From assembly GCA_036387335.1 (NCBI GenBank), contig DASVTZ010000262.1:1-40313 (forward strand): a stretch of 40,313 nt of DNA, written 5' to 3'. This document shows positions 23,295 to 31,819 of the stretch, in pieces (within the stretch, counting starts at the first letter, position 1; each line of letters starts with the position of its first letter). The position numbers were made by a program, and so were the translations under genes. The DNA is from Longimicrobium sp. Lineage in GTDB: Bacteria > Gemmatimonadota > Gemmatimonadetes > Longimicrobiales > Longimicrobiaceae. The notes beneath the pieces were generated by a model. That model was given only the letters and a program-made list of their open reading frames with translations. It did not search any database and had not been told where the DNA came from.

Positions 23295-24200
23295 ATGCCC
23301 AACCAGACGCAGCCCTCCCGCCGCCTATTTCCGATGCGCTTGTTTCGATCGCTCCTCCTCACGGGCATCCTCTGCGCGTTCGCCGCGCCGGCCCCCGCAC
23401 AGCAGCGCGGCTTCACGCTGGCCGAGGTGGAGGAGCTCCTGCGCAGCGACGTCAGCAGCACGCGCATCCTCCTGCTGGTGCAGCAGCGGTGCATCCACTT
23501 CGACCCGGACGCGAGGGCGCTGGCGGCGCTGTCGGCCGCGGGGGCCACCTCGGAGCTCCTGGAGGGCCTGCGCCAGCCCTCGCAGTGCAGGACGCACCGG
23601 GGCCCCTTGCCGAAGTCGTCCGCCCCGGCCGCACCCGTCACGCCCGAAACCCCGCCCACGCGCCGCTCCGCACGGCCGCTGGCGTTCCTCGGTTTCGGGT
23701 ACGCGAACGGCTCCTTCACCCCGGACGAGGGCGAGGGCGACGGGGTGGGGCATGGCGCCGCGGTGGAGTTCGGGGTGGGAGGCTCGCACTTCGCCGTCTT
23801 TGCGCGCGGCGCCTTCGCGGGGATCGATTCCGGCGAGGGTGAGGCGTACGACCTGGGGAACACGGACCTCGGCGCCCGCGTGGTCCTCCTCCCGGCGCGC
23901 GCGGTCCTGCGCCCGTACGTGGACGCGGCGGTCTCGGTGATCAGCATGCAGTACACGGACGGCGACGGGTCGGAAAGGCAGAGCGCGACCGGCTTCGGCG
24001 TGTCCGGCGCCGGCGGTGTGCGGCTCTCCGTCACGCCGAAAGTGGCGCTCGATGCCAGCTACCGCAGGGTGTTCGGATCGCTCAGCCAGGTAGGCTCGGA
24101 CGCGCCCGCCGGGCTGGAGGAAGGCGAGGCCGGAACCGGGGGATGGCTGGTGGTGGGGCTGAGCTGGACGCCGGGCGCGAACCGAGCCCCGGCTCCGTGA
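23295..24200 (+). CDS. outer-membrane beta-barrel protein with N-terminal helical domain
   Basis: 301 residues. Signal peptide around MRLFRSLLLTGILCAFAAPAPAQ, an N-terminal domain (FTLAEVEELLRSDVSSTRILLLVQQRCIHFDPDARALAALSAAGATSELLEGL) of a type repeated in Gemmatimonadota/Acidobacteria secreted proteins, a Pro-rich linker, then about 170 residues of alternating strands (FLGFGYANGSF, AAVEFGVGGSHFAVFARGAF, VALDASYRRVFG) ending LVVGLSWTPG. I used ATG 23295; ATG 23334 (MRLFRS) would give a tighter signal peptide. Its stop overlaps the next start (GTGA), so the next protein is likely a partner. Ligand or pore function unknown. Confidence 0.7.
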   Translation: MPNQTQPSRRLFPMRLFRSLLLTGILCAFAAPAPAQQRGFTLAEVEELLRSDVSSTRILLLVQQRCIHFDPDARALAALSAAGATSELLEGLRQPSQCRTHRGPLPKSSAPAAPVTPETPPTRRSARPLAFLGFGYANGSFTPDEGEGDGVGHGAAVEFGVGGSHFAVFARGAFAGIDSGEGEAYDLGNTDLGARVVLLPARAVLRPYVDAAVSVISMQYTDGDGSERQSATGFGVSGAGGVRLSVTPKVALDASYRRVFGSLSQVGSDAPAGLEEGEAGTGGWLVVGLSWTPGANRAPAP

Positions 24201-25201
24201 ACCACCCCGCGCCGCGTCCGGACGACACCGTCGCGTCCCCGCCGCGGCGCGGGCCGGGGGAGAACCCGTTCGCCGGGCTGGCGCTCCTGCTGGCCGTCGC
24301 CGGCGTCGTGCCGCCGCTGCGCACGGTCGCGTGGGTGCTCGCGGCGTTGAGCGGGGCGCTGGCGATCGGCTACGCGGTCGGCCGGGCCGGTGCGGGGCGC
24401 GTGCAGCTCGGCCTCGCCGTGGGCGTGGTCGTGCTCACCTTCCTCGCGACTCCCCCGCCGAATCGCGCCGCGTACCGGGACGTGGCGAGCGCGGACACCG
24501 TCGAGGAGCGAACCCGCGAGTCCGACACACCGGATGCGCCGCCGCGAGAGGAGAACGACGAGGAGTCGCCCGCGCCGCCCACGACCCGTCCGGCCGAGCC
24601 CCCCGCCGAGCGGGTCGCCTCGCGCGAGCCGGAGCGCCGCCGTGAGCGCCCGAAGCCCAGGTCTACGCCTCGCACGACGCCGAAGCCAAAGCCGAAGGCC
24701 GCGCCGCGCACCGAGCCTCGCACCGCTCCCCGGACGCGTCCCAAAACCGCGCCACGCACTGAGCCGCGCCGTGCTCCGACGCCACCCGCGGAGGTCGCCA
24801 CCCGCTCCACGCGCACGACGGAATCGCGCACGCCACGGAGCGTGACGCGCCGCACGACTACACCGCTCGCGGAGGCTCCGACGCGCCGCACACCCGATGC
24901 ACCACCGCGGCGCACTCGGGCGCTCGTCGCGGCGCCGAGCGCGCGGGAGCTGTCGGAGGTGCGGGCCGATCTGGCCGTCGCGCAGGTGCTCAAGAACCAG
25001 GGCGCGTACTACGACGCCGGTGCCACCCTCCGCAACGCGCAGCGGAATGTCTCGGCCCTGTCCGCTCGCTACCCGGGCTCGCCGGCCGTATCCGAGTTGA
25101 GCGAGCGCGTCCGCACCCTGGCCGCGGAGAACCGCCGCGCGTGCTTCGCGGAGGCAACCGTCCTCCGCAGCCGAGGCGAGGCGACGTCGCCCTGCCCCTG
25201 A
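24197..25201 (+). CDS. unknown two-helix membrane protein with basic Pro/Thr/Arg-rich linker
   Basis: 334 residues, not a known family to me. Order: short N-terminus, two membrane helices at about 30-78 (LALLLAVAGVVPPLRTVAWVLAALSGALAIGYAVG and VQLGLAVGVVVLTFLA), a long low-complexity region (about 85-235) first acidic then rich in PRT and PKP units (PRTEPRTAPRTRPKTAPRTE), and a helical C-terminal domain (SARELSEVRADLAVAQVLKNQGAYYDAGATLRNAQRNV) that looks like a TPR-type hairpin pair. GTG at 24197 overlaps the barrel gene's TGA, so translation is coupled. One reading is an inner-membrane protein whose linker spans the periplasm toward the barrel protein; topology is inference. Confidence 0.6.
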   Translation: MNHPAPRPDDTVASPPRRGPGENPFAGLALLLAVAGVVPPLRTVAWVLAALSGALAIGYAVGRAGAGRVQLGLAVGVVVLTFLATPPPNRAAYRDVASADTVEERTRESDTPDAPPREENDEESPAPPTTRPAEPPAERVASREPERRRERPKPRSTPRTTPKPKPKAAPRTEPRTAPRTRPKTAPRTEPRRAPTPPAEVATRSTRTTESRTPRSVTRRTTTPLAEAPTRRTPDAPPRRTRALVAAPSARELSEVRADLAVAQVLKNQGAYYDAGATLRNAQRNVSALSARYPGSPAVSELSERVRTLAAENRRACFAEATVLRSRGEATSPCP

Positions 25202-25215
25202 CCGGCTCGCAAAAC

Positions 25216-25258
25216 AAAGAGGAGGCACGGAGAGACGTTCTCTCCGTGCCTCCTCTTT
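25216..25258. terminator. strong bidirectional terminator
   Basis: AAAGAGGAGGCACGGAGAGA (25216-25235), 3-base loop, TCTCTCCGTGCCTCCTCTTT (25239-25258): a perfect 20-base stem with A-rich left and T-rich right ends, between convergent genes. Confidence 0.92.
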
Positions 25259-25272
25259 TCTCGATGGACCGC

Positions 25273-26841
25273 TCAGCGCGTGCGCAGGATCTTCCAGCGC
25301 AGCCCCGGCGTGTCAGTGACGCCGGAGAGGCGCACCTCGGAATCGGTTTTCAGCAGGATGTAGGCGGGGCTGCTGTGGGGGAGCCGCACGAATCCGCCCT
25401 GGGTTCCCGTGTTGCCCACGATGGCGAACGGGCGCCACATCGAGTAGCGGCTGACGATCTCGTGCACGCGCAGGAAGAGCGGGTCCTGGAAGCGCGGATC
25501 GGAGGTGAGGTCGTCAGCCGCGTGGGCGAGCGCCCAATCGAGGAGCGCGTCCTCGCCGTTCCACGACGCGCCCAGCCGCGCGCGCATGCGGGCGCTGAGC
25601 CCCGTGCGCCGCACGCCGTACGAATCCCACCCGTTCCACCCGTCCGCGGCGCCGCGAAGGACCTCGCGCATGGCGTCGTCCACCGGCTCGCCGGCCGCCA
25701 CACGGCGGGCTGCCAGGGCGCGCAGGAAGCCGGCGGGGGCGTCGTAGCCCAACGTCAGCCGGCCGGCCAGGGAATGCGCGCGCTCGGCCAGCCGGCGCGC
25801 GGCGGGGGTGGCGGCGGGGTCGCGCGCGTCGAAGTTGGCAGTGAGCGGCACCCCACCCGCCCGGCGGACCGTCTCGAACGAGACGAGGTCCGCGCCCCCC
25901 TCCGTCGCCCAGAACGTCGCCCCTGCCGCGGATTCCAACCAGGTATCCGGGCGCGAATCGTACATGTAGAGCGCCTGAAAGGCGTGCGCCAGCTCGTGCG
26001 ACACCAGCTCTGCCAGCTCCAGGTATCCGCTCTTTTCGCGGATCTTGATGTCCGTCCACATCCGCGGCGCGCCGAACGACCGGTCGCTGAGCGTGCGCCC
26101 CAGCACGTCGCCGACGGGGTCGTGGCGCAGGATGATGAGGAACTGCCCCGACTCCGGCGTGGAGAGCGGGAGGTCGGGCGAGTACGCGGCGCGCATCAGC
26201 GGCACGGCGTGCCCGCCGACGGCCGCCCACGCGGAGTCCATCTGCGCCATGAAGCGCGGCAGGAGGTCGGTGGCGTCGCCCTCGTACGCCGCGACGACGA
26301 AGTGACGGTCGTACACGCGCAGCACCCGCGCCTGCCGCGCACGCTGCACGGCCGGGTCGTACAGCGGAAAGCGCTCGTCCAGCGTCCACGGCCGGTCGCG
26401 CAGCGATGCCGCGTCGGCCGGCGGCGCGGGCGCGGCGACGAAGTGCGGGCTCGCCTGCGCCCGGCGGTTCATCGAGGCGGTCGGGAGCATCGCCTGCCCC
26501 GCCGTGGAGACCGCCACGTTGTAGTCGGGGAAGGCGGCGCCGTACCCCTCGGGCCCCGTCTCGGCCTTGCGCACGGCGCGCGTGTCCACGACGGCCACCA
26601 CGAACTCGGCGCCCTTTTCACCCGCGATGGAGCATAGCGTCCCGCCATCCGCCGCCGCGGCGAGCTCCGCCGTCTCCCCCACCGCGAGGCGCACGGGCGC
26701 GGTGCACGTCGCCTGCTGCACGGGCGGGGGCGGCTTGGGCGGCTCGGGCGTGACGGGCGTGGTGCCGGTCGAATCCTTGCCCCCGCACGCGGCGAGCGTC
26801 ACCAGGAGCAGAGGTGCGGAGAGGGCGAGGCGCAGCGACAT
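25273..26841 (-). CDS. lipoprotein with zincin-type HExxH metalloprotease motif
   Basis: 522 residues. Lipoprotein signal (LLLVTLAACGG, Cys19) and a Thr/Pro-rich tether (TGTTPVTPEPPKPPPP). The core has SHELAHAFQ at 281-289 (zinc ligands His282 and His286, catalytic Glu283) and WATEGGADLVSFE at 311-323, where Glu314 fits the third ligand of a gluzincin. The C-terminal section (RLPHSSPAYILLKTDSEVRLSG) looks like a small beta domain. Exposed at the envelope; substrate unknown. It does not match a named peptidase family that I recognise. Minus strand, convergent with the barrel operon. Confidence 0.72.
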   Translation of the reverse strand: MSLRLALSAPLLLVTLAACGGKDSTGTTPVTPEPPKPPPPVQQATCTAPVRLAVGETAELAAAADGGTLCSIAGEKGAEFVVAVVDTRAVRKAETGPEGYGAAFPDYNVAVSTAGQAMLPTASMNRRAQASPHFVAAPAPPADAASLRDRPWTLDERFPLYDPAVQRARQARVLRVYDRHFVVAAYEGDATDLLPRFMAQMDSAWAAVGGHAVPLMRAAYSPDLPLSTPESGQFLIILRHDPVGDVLGRTLSDRSFGAPRMWTDIKIREKSGYLELAELVSHELAHAFQALYMYDSRPDTWLESAAGATFWATEGGADLVSFETVRRAGGVPLTANFDARDPAATPAARRLAERAHSLAGRLTLGYDAPAGFLRALAARRVAAGEPVDDAMREVLRGAADGWNGWDSYGVRRTGLSARMRARLGASWNGEDALLDWALAHAADDLTSDPRFQDPLFLRVHEIVSRYSMWRPFAIVGNTGTQGGFVRLPHSSPAYILLKTDSEVRLSGVTDTPGLRWKILRTR

Positions 26842-26937
26842 GGCGGCGGCGGTGCAGAGGGGCGGACGCGGGGCTTCGTTGGATAAACGTGCGACGGACG
26901 GTTTTGCGACGGCAAGGAGAGAATTGCAACTACATGG

Positions 26938-27019
26938 CTCAGCAGAGGCGCAGAGACGCAGGAGAGAACCGCGAAGGTTTTCTCTGTGGTTTTCAGTTCC
27001 TTCTGTGCCCTCTGTGTGA
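26938..27019. repeat. GCAGAGAC / TCTCTGTG repeat upstream of arsR
   Basis: CTCAGCAGAGGCGCAGAGAC followed by GCAGGAGAGAAC, then TTTTCTCTGTGGTTTTCAG and CTTCTGTGCCCTCTGTGTG: two imperfectly complementary halves of the 8-bp-period family. It lies between the divergent zincin and arsR genes. Confidence 0.75.
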
Positions 27020-27047
27020 TGCTGTTCGCCGTTGTTTTCGATGATCC

Positions 27048-27076
27048 TTGACGAAGCGTAACGAGCGGGTTACATA
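27048..27076 (+). promoter_or_regulatory. arsR promoter with operator in the spacer; leaderless transcript likely
   Basis: TTGACG (27048-27053), 17 bases, TACATA (27071-27076). The inverted repeat GTAAC-6-GTTAC (27058-27073) covers the spacer and the -10, as expected for autorepression. The -10 ends 6 bases before the ATG at 27083, so the transcript would begin at or next to the start codon. Confidence 0.7.
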
Positions 27077-27082
27077 TCCAGC

Positions 27083-27433
27083 ATGGAAGTCGCTTCCGCC
27101 ATCGCCGACCCGGTCCGGCGCGACATCCTCATGCTCCTTCGGGAGCGGGTGATGTCGGCTGGAGAGATCGCGGACTGCTTCGAGATCAGCAGGCCCGCGG
27201 TGAGCCGGCACCTGCGCGTGCTGCGCGAGTGCGGGCTCGTGGTGGACGAGGTGCGCGGGCGCGAGCGGCTCTACCGGCTCGACGTGACGCCGCTGGCGCC
27301 GCTCGAGGAGTGGATCGCCCAACTGCACGACCGCTGGTCCGGTCCCCTGGACGCGCTGGAGACCGAAGTGTACCGCACGCGGCGCGAACGCCGCGAAACC
27401 CCTTCTTCGATCCCCCAGGAGAAAACCGCATGA
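27083..27433 (+). CDS. ArsR family transcriptional regulator
   Basis: 116 residues with a winged helix-turn-helix: IADPVRRDILMLLRERVMSAGEIADCFEISRPAVSRHLRVLRECGLVVDEVRGRERLYRLD. No cysteine pair of metal-sensing ArsR proteins is present apart from single Cys residues, so this is of the type that pairs with SRPBCC/AHSA1 proteins. Its end overlaps the next start (ATGA). No ribosome-binding site precedes the ATG, in keeping with leaderless initiation. Likely represses its own operon through the spacer palindrome. Confidence 0.87.
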   Translation: MEVASAIADPVRRDILMLLRERVMSAGEIADCFEISRPAVSRHLRVLRECGLVVDEVRGRERLYRLDVTPLAPLEEWIAQLHDRWSGPLDALETEVYRTRRERRETPSSIPQEKTA

Positions 27434-27933
27434 ACCCAACCCCCATGGGACGCCTCGTCCGCACGCCGGAGGGTCGCGACCTCGTGATCGTCCGCACCTT
27501 TCGCGCACCCATCGAGGACGTGTGGGCGAGCATCACGGAGTCGGAGCGCACCGCCCGCTGGTGGGGGCCGTGGACGGGCGAGCCCGGGGCGGGGCGGACG
27601 ATCCGCTACACGATGGCGTTCGAGGCGGAGGGCCCCGCGTCGGAGATGCTGATCGAGGCGTGCGAGCCGCCGCGCCACCTGTCCGTGCGCGCCATCAACG
27701 ACTACGGCGACTGGCGCCTGGAAGCGCACCTCAGCGAGTCCGACGGGGTCACCGAGCTGCGCTTCACCCAGCACCTCGACGACAAGACCAACATCGGCGA
27801 CGTGGGGCCCGGGTGGGAGTACTACCTCGACAACCTCGTCGCCTCCCGCACCGGCGACAAGATGCCGGATTTCAACGACTATTACCCGTCGCAGAAGCAG
27901 TATTACCTGGACCTGGCGGCGGCGGAGGCCTGA
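27430..27933 (+). CDS. SRPBCC/AHSA1-domain protein
   Basis: 167 residues of the START-like helix-grip fold: IVRTFRAPIEDVWASITESERTARWWGPW at the start and TELRFTQHLDDKTNIGDVGPGWEYYLDNLVASR at the end, typical of AHSA1 (Hsp90-activator-like) proteins. Such proteins bind hydrophobic ligands in a deep pocket. Translational coupling to ArsR (4-base overlap) is a widespread arrangement; the ligand sensed or handled is unknown. Confidence 0.86.
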   Translation: MNPTPMGRLVRTPEGRDLVIVRTFRAPIEDVWASITESERTARWWGPWTGEPGAGRTIRYTMAFEAEGPASEMLIEACEPPRHLSVRAINDYGDWRLEAHLSESDGVTELRFTQHLDDKTNIGDVGPGWEYYLDNLVASRTGDKMPDFNDYYPSQKQYYLDLAAAEA

Positions 27934-27959
27934 GCCCGGCGGCTGGTTCGGGGTGAGGG

Positions 27960-28224
27960 CCGGGGCGGGCGGACACGCAGGTCCGCCCCTACCGGTTTTC
28001 GGTGCAAAAAGGCGGGCGGTGGGGCGGGGGCGGGCACGGGCAGCCACGTGGGGCGGCCCCTACGGGGTTGGGTGTCCAAGGCAGGCGGTGGGGCAACGCG
28101 GGGCACGGGCGCGATGAATCGCGCCCCTACGGGATCCGTGGGTTGCGGGGAGATCCACGCCACCGCCCCTCCCCCAGGTAGTTTTGGGGGAGGGGCCGCG
28201 AGGAACGAGCGGGGGAGGGGGCCC
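27960..28224. repeat. composite repeat A2-A1-A3-B' between convergent genes
   Basis: A2 at 27967-27992, A1 at 28037-28063, A3 at 28107-28130 and the B' hairpin at 28163-28224 ending next to the EAL gene's stop. A1 and A2 are swapped relative to other loci. Nothing else is seen in the 27934-28229 gap. Confidence 0.82.
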
Positions 28225-28229
28225 GCCCC

Positions 28230-29921
28230 TCAGTGCCCCGGCTCGCCCTTCACGCCGTGCCCCATGCCGCCGCCCACGTGGTGCATGGTGCCCGGGTTGT
28301 GGAAGAGGAAGCCCTGCGTGAGGTGGACGCCCAGGCGCTTCACGGCGTCGAACTCCTCCTCGCGCTCCACGCCCTCGGCGATCACCTTGATGCCGTGGTC
28401 GTTGGCGAAGGAGACCATCGTCTCCACCAGGTTCTGCTTCATGAAGTTGGTGTCGATCCCCGCGATCAGCGAGATATCCAGCTTGATGAAGTCGGGCGAC
28501 AGGTTGGCGATGCTCCCCAGCCCCGCGTAGCCGCTCCCCGCGTCGTCCACGGCGAAGCGGAAGCCGCGCTCGCGGAACTCGTTGAGGTAGCCCACGAACT
28601 TGGGATAGTCCGTGATCGCCGTGCGCTCCGTGATCTCCAGCACGATGCGCTCCGGGTGCTCCACGCCCAGCTCGTCCAGGTCCATGTAGCGGAACGTGGG
28701 GTCGCGGAAGTCGTGCGGGTCGATGTTCAGGAAGAGGAGCTCGTTCTCCTGCAGGTGCGTGTCGATCCCCTCGATGGCGCGCTTGCGGCAGAGGCGCGAA
28801 AGCTCCCAGATCAAGTTCGCCTCCTCCGCCACGCCGAACAGCACCTCGGGCGAGCGGAGGGCGCGCATTCCGCCGCGGGCGAGCGCCTCGTAGGCGTACA
28901 CCTCGCGCGTGGCCGTCACCACGATGGGGTGGTAGACGATGTAGACGTTCTCGTCGTGCAGCAGCGTCTTGAGGTCGGACACCTTGCGGGTGCGCTCGCG
29001 GCTCTCCACCCCGCGCGCCGCGGCCGACGCCTCGCGGATCCCGCGGTAGATCTGCCGCTCCGTGCGCACCTTGGGGTTGCGAAAGAGTGTCGCGGAGCCG
29101 ATGTAGATCTCGAACAGCCCCGCCACGTCCTCGCCGTGCTCCCCCTCCAGCCGCGCGCGCACGTGCCCCTCCAGCTCCGTGGCCAGCTCGTTGATGCGCT
29201 GCTCGGCTTCGGAGACGGGGTCCGGCAGGTCGGTGAAGAAGATGAAGTCGTCGTCGCCCGTGTGCGACACCATCAGGAGCGACTCCTCCTTGCTGCGCCG
29301 CCGGTCGTAGAACTCGCGCACCGAGTTGGCGGTGGTCTGCAGCACCTCGTCCAGCTTTTCCCAGCCGTAGATCTCCTCCAGCTTGCTGTAGCGCACGAAC
29401 TGGATGTAGAGCACCGTCATCCGCCCGCGCCGCTCCAGCATGTCGCGCCCCTGCTCCAGCATCACGGGAAGCGTGGGGAAGCCGGTGGAGCGGTCGAAGA
29501 GGAGCTCCTCGTAGCGCAGGTGCTCGGCGGCCTGCGCGTGGTCGGTGGGGCCCTCGCCGCGGCGCGTGCGCTGGCTCACCGCCCACACGCGCGACGCAAC
29601 CTCCTCCGCCGTGGTGGGGAGGAAGAGCCAGTCGTCCGCCCGCGCGGCGACGGCGCGGCGTACCTCGTCGTCGGTGCTGCACGCCACCAGCATGCAGATG
29701 CCGCGCGCACCCGTCTCGTCGCGGACGGTGGCCAGGAGGTCGGCGCGGGGCTCCACCAGCGCCACGTCCGGGTGTGTGCGGAGGGCGGCGGTGAGCGCCT
29801 CCGCGCCCGCGGCCCCCGTTTCGCCGGCCTGCAGCAGGGTGAGCTCGGCGCCCATCGCGGTCGCGGCCCCTTCGACGGCCGCCTGCAGCCCCTCGTCGCG
29901 TACGTAGCCTACGATCCTCAC
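28230..29921 (-). CDS. degenerate-REC/GGDEF - EAL cyclic-di-GMP phosphodiesterase
   Basis: 563 residues. N-terminal region 1-115 resembles a receiver fold without the phosphorylated Asp environment. GGDEF-like domain at about 150-310 with TGDDDF (221-226) in place of GGDEF, so cyclase activity is unlikely. EAL domain at about 315-545 with YEALARG (344-350), LNI (Asn399), EITER (429-433), VDDAGSGYA (458-466), FIKLD (478-482), AEG (515-517) and LTQG (534-537), all the metal and substrate residues expected for hydrolysis of c-di-GMP. It ends in a His/Gly-rich tail (MHHVGGGMGHG). GTG start overlaps the response-regulator stop (GTGA), so the two are coupled. Confidence 0.88.
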   Translation of the reverse strand: MRIVGYVRDEGLQAAVEGAATAMGAELTLLQAGETGAAGAEALTAALRTHPDVALVEPRADLLATVRDETGARGICMLVACSTDDEVRRAVAARADDWLFLPTTAEEVASRVWAVSQRTRRGEGPTDHAQAAEHLRYEELLFDRSTGFPTLPVMLEQGRDMLERRGRMTVLYIQFVRYSKLEEIYGWEKLDEVLQTTANSVREFYDRRRSKEESLLMVSHTGDDDFIFFTDLPDPVSEAEQRINELATELEGHVRARLEGEHGEDVAGLFEIYIGSATLFRNPKVRTERQIYRGIREASAAARGVESRERTRKVSDLKTLLHDENVYIVYHPIVVTATREVYAYEALARGGMRALRSPEVLFGVAEEANLIWELSRLCRKRAIEGIDTHLQENELLFLNIDPHDFRDPTFRYMDLDELGVEHPERIVLEITERTAITDYPKFVGYLNEFRERGFRFAVDDAGSGYAGLGSIANLSPDFIKLDISLIAGIDTNFMKQNLVETMVSFANDHGIKVIAEGVEREEEFDAVKRLGVHLTQGFLFHNPGTMHHVGGGMGHGVKGEPGH

Positions 29922-30319
29922 GCCGCGCCCCCCTGGGCCGCGAGGTTCCGCTGCACCTTGGCGAGCAGGTCCTTGAAGTCCACCGGCTTCACCACGTAGT
30001 CGTCCGCGCCGGAGCGGAGGCCCTCGAACTTGTCTTCGAAGGCGCCCTTCGCCGTCACCATCACCACCTTGGTGGTGCCGCCGAACTCCGGGTGGTTCTT
30101 GATGGCGCGGCACACCTGCCAGCCGTCCATGCCCGGCATCATCACGTCCAGCAGCACCAGGGCGGGCTTGACGGTCTCCATCTTGGCCAGCGCCGACTTT
30201 CCGTCGCTCGCCTCGGCGATGGTGTAGCCGCGCGATTCCAGGAAGGCGCGGAGGATCTCCACGTTGTCCAGGTTGTCGTCCACCACCAGGATCGTTTGAT
30301 TCGGATCTGCCGAGGTCAC
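29918..30319 (-). CDS. single-domain response regulator
   Basis: 133 residues, a receiver domain only. Acidic pocket Asp14-Asp15, phospho-acceptor Asp58 (LLDVMMPGMDGW), Thr89 and Lys111-Pro112 are all present. GTG at 30319 has GGAGGTGA 5 bases upstream. It overlaps the following EAL gene by 4 bases, so it probably passes a phosphorylation signal to that protein; the sensor kinase is not in the window. Confidence 0.92.
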   Translation of the reverse strand: MTSADPNQTILVVDDNLDNVEILRAFLESRGYTIAEASDGKSALAKMETVKPALVLLDVMMPGMDGWQVCRAIKNHPEFGGTTKVVMVTAKGAFEDKFEGLRSGADDYVVKPVDFKDLLAKVQRNLAAQGGAA

Positions 30320-30495
30320 GTTTCTCACCTCCGCCGGGGCGGATCGGTGGTGCGTGGGGGGAGGGGCGGCCGTTGTCCGGGCCCGCGGATGGTGTGCCCC
30401 GGCGGGCAAGAAGCGAGCCACCTACCGCCTGCAAGCGCATGCGTCTCCCCCGTTTACGTGCGCTCTCGCATGCACTTGCGCTCGGTCCCGGGCGG

Positions 30496-30590
30496 GAACG
30501 GCGGGTCTCACGCGGAGGCGCGGAGACGCGGGGAGAGAACGCGAGAGGGATCCGGTTCCCCATTCCCCATTCCCCATTCCCCAGTCGCCT
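30496..30590. repeat. GCGGAGAC array and CATTCCC tandem repeat
   Basis: GAACGGCGGGTCTCACGCGG followed by AGGCGCGGAGACGCGGGGAG (30496-30535) is a copy of the 8-bp-period family. Three to four CATTCCC units follow (about 30558-30584). It lies between the CarboxypepD gene stop and the response regulator start. The rest of 30320-30594 shows nothing. Confidence 0.75.
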
Positions 30591-30594
30591 TCCG

Positions 30595-31623
30595 TCAGCG
30601 CACCTTTTCGAAGGCGCGGTAGCTGTGGAACTCCACGGTTCCCTCCAGCTCCGTAAGCACCATGCCCATAGGGCCGTCGGGGTTGGCGCGCGCCTGGGCG
30701 GAGCGCGGCAGGCGCACGGGGCCGAACGGTGTCGACACCTCGCCGAAGTTCAGGGTGCCGGACGCCCACTCCCGCCGCCCATCCAGGTAGCGGAACTCGA
30801 TCTGGCGCACGGCGAATGTGCGCGAGTCCAGCCGCAGCGCGCCTGAGAGGTTGAGCGTGCCGCGCGCGGTGCGCAGCGCCCTGAATCGCAGCGTCCAGGC
30901 GCCCGTCGAGTCGAGCTGCGGGTTGGCCTCCAGGCAGTGGCCCACCAGGAAGTCGTCGCGCAGCAGCGTAAGCTCGCTGGGCACCTTGATGTTGAGCGAC
31001 TTGCTCTGCGCCGTGTCGCCCGCCGCCACCGCACGGGCACGCCGCGCGCGGGCGGAGTCGGGGTGCACGATGATGGTGGTGTCGCTGTTGATGCGCTTGT
31101 CGCGCAGCAGGCGCAGGTGGGCCGTTCCGCGCGTACGCTGGTTGTAGCGGTAGGCGTACTGTGCAGCAAAGGTGCGGCGCTGCTCCACGCCCTTCACCGC
31201 CTCGCGCCAGAGCGCCTGCACGGCGGGGGCTTCGGCCAGGCGGTCGCCTGTGTAGCACGCGGGGCGGCCGGTGGAGACTCCCTCCAGCACCACCGCCTGG
31301 AGTGCGGCGCGCAGCGTCTGCTCGCTCGTCGCGCCGTCGGCCACGGTGAAGGAGGCGGAGGGCGGCGCGGTGTAGCCGATGCGCTCCATGCGCAGGCGGT
31401 AGCTGCCCGCGGCCACGGTGTCGAAGCGGAAGGCGCCGCGCGCGTCGGTCAGCACGGTGCGCCCCTGGCCACCGGTGGACGGAAGAAGGCGTACGACGGA
31501 GAGCGGAACCGGCGTGCCGTCGTTTGCGAGGGCGTGCCCCTGGACGACGGCGGTCTGCGCCGCGGCGGCGGACGCGGAGAGGATCGCGCTGAGCGCGGCG
31601 AGGAGGATGCGGCGGGAGATCAT
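30595..31623 (-). CDS. secreted protein with carboxypeptidase-regulatory-like domain
   Basis: 342 residues. Signal peptide (MISRRILLAALSAILSASAAAAQ), then a CarboxypepD-reg Ig-like domain at about 25-110 (VVQGHALANDGTPVPLSVVRLL... TDARGAFRFDTVAAGSYRLRMERIGY). The remaining 230 residues are strand-rich and of no family I know. Such proteins without a TonB-dependent barrel are frequent in Gemmatimonadota-like and Bacteroidota genomes; a surface or periplasmic role is likely. Monocistronic by appearance. Confidence 0.77.
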   Translation of the reverse strand: MISRRILLAALSAILSASAAAAQTAVVQGHALANDGTPVPLSVVRLLPSTGGQGRTVLTDARGAFRFDTVAAGSYRLRMERIGYTAPPSASFTVADGATSEQTLRAALQAVVLEGVSTGRPACYTGDRLAEAPAVQALWREAVKGVEQRRTFAAQYAYRYNQRTRGTAHLRLLRDKRINSDTTIIVHPDSARARRARAVAAGDTAQSKSLNIKVPSELTLLRDDFLVGHCLEANPQLDSTGAWTLRFRALRTARGTLNLSGALRLDSRTFAVRQIEFRYLDGRREWASGTLNFGEVSTPFGPVRLPRSAQARANPDGPMGMVLTELEGTVEFHSYRAFEKVR

Positions 31624-31819
31624 GGAAGCGCGTGGGACGGAAGGAAACGGATGAATGCGGACGGTTCACCCCAGGGCAAGCGCGGGGCCTCATCCCGGAA
31701 CACCCGTCCCTCACCACCGATGTGGATGCGCCGCAACGGCTTCCCTCGTCCACCGCGAATCCGCGCGATTCCCCCGCTGTCCGTGCGCGAGGACACACCG
31801 CCGCTCACCAACGACACGA

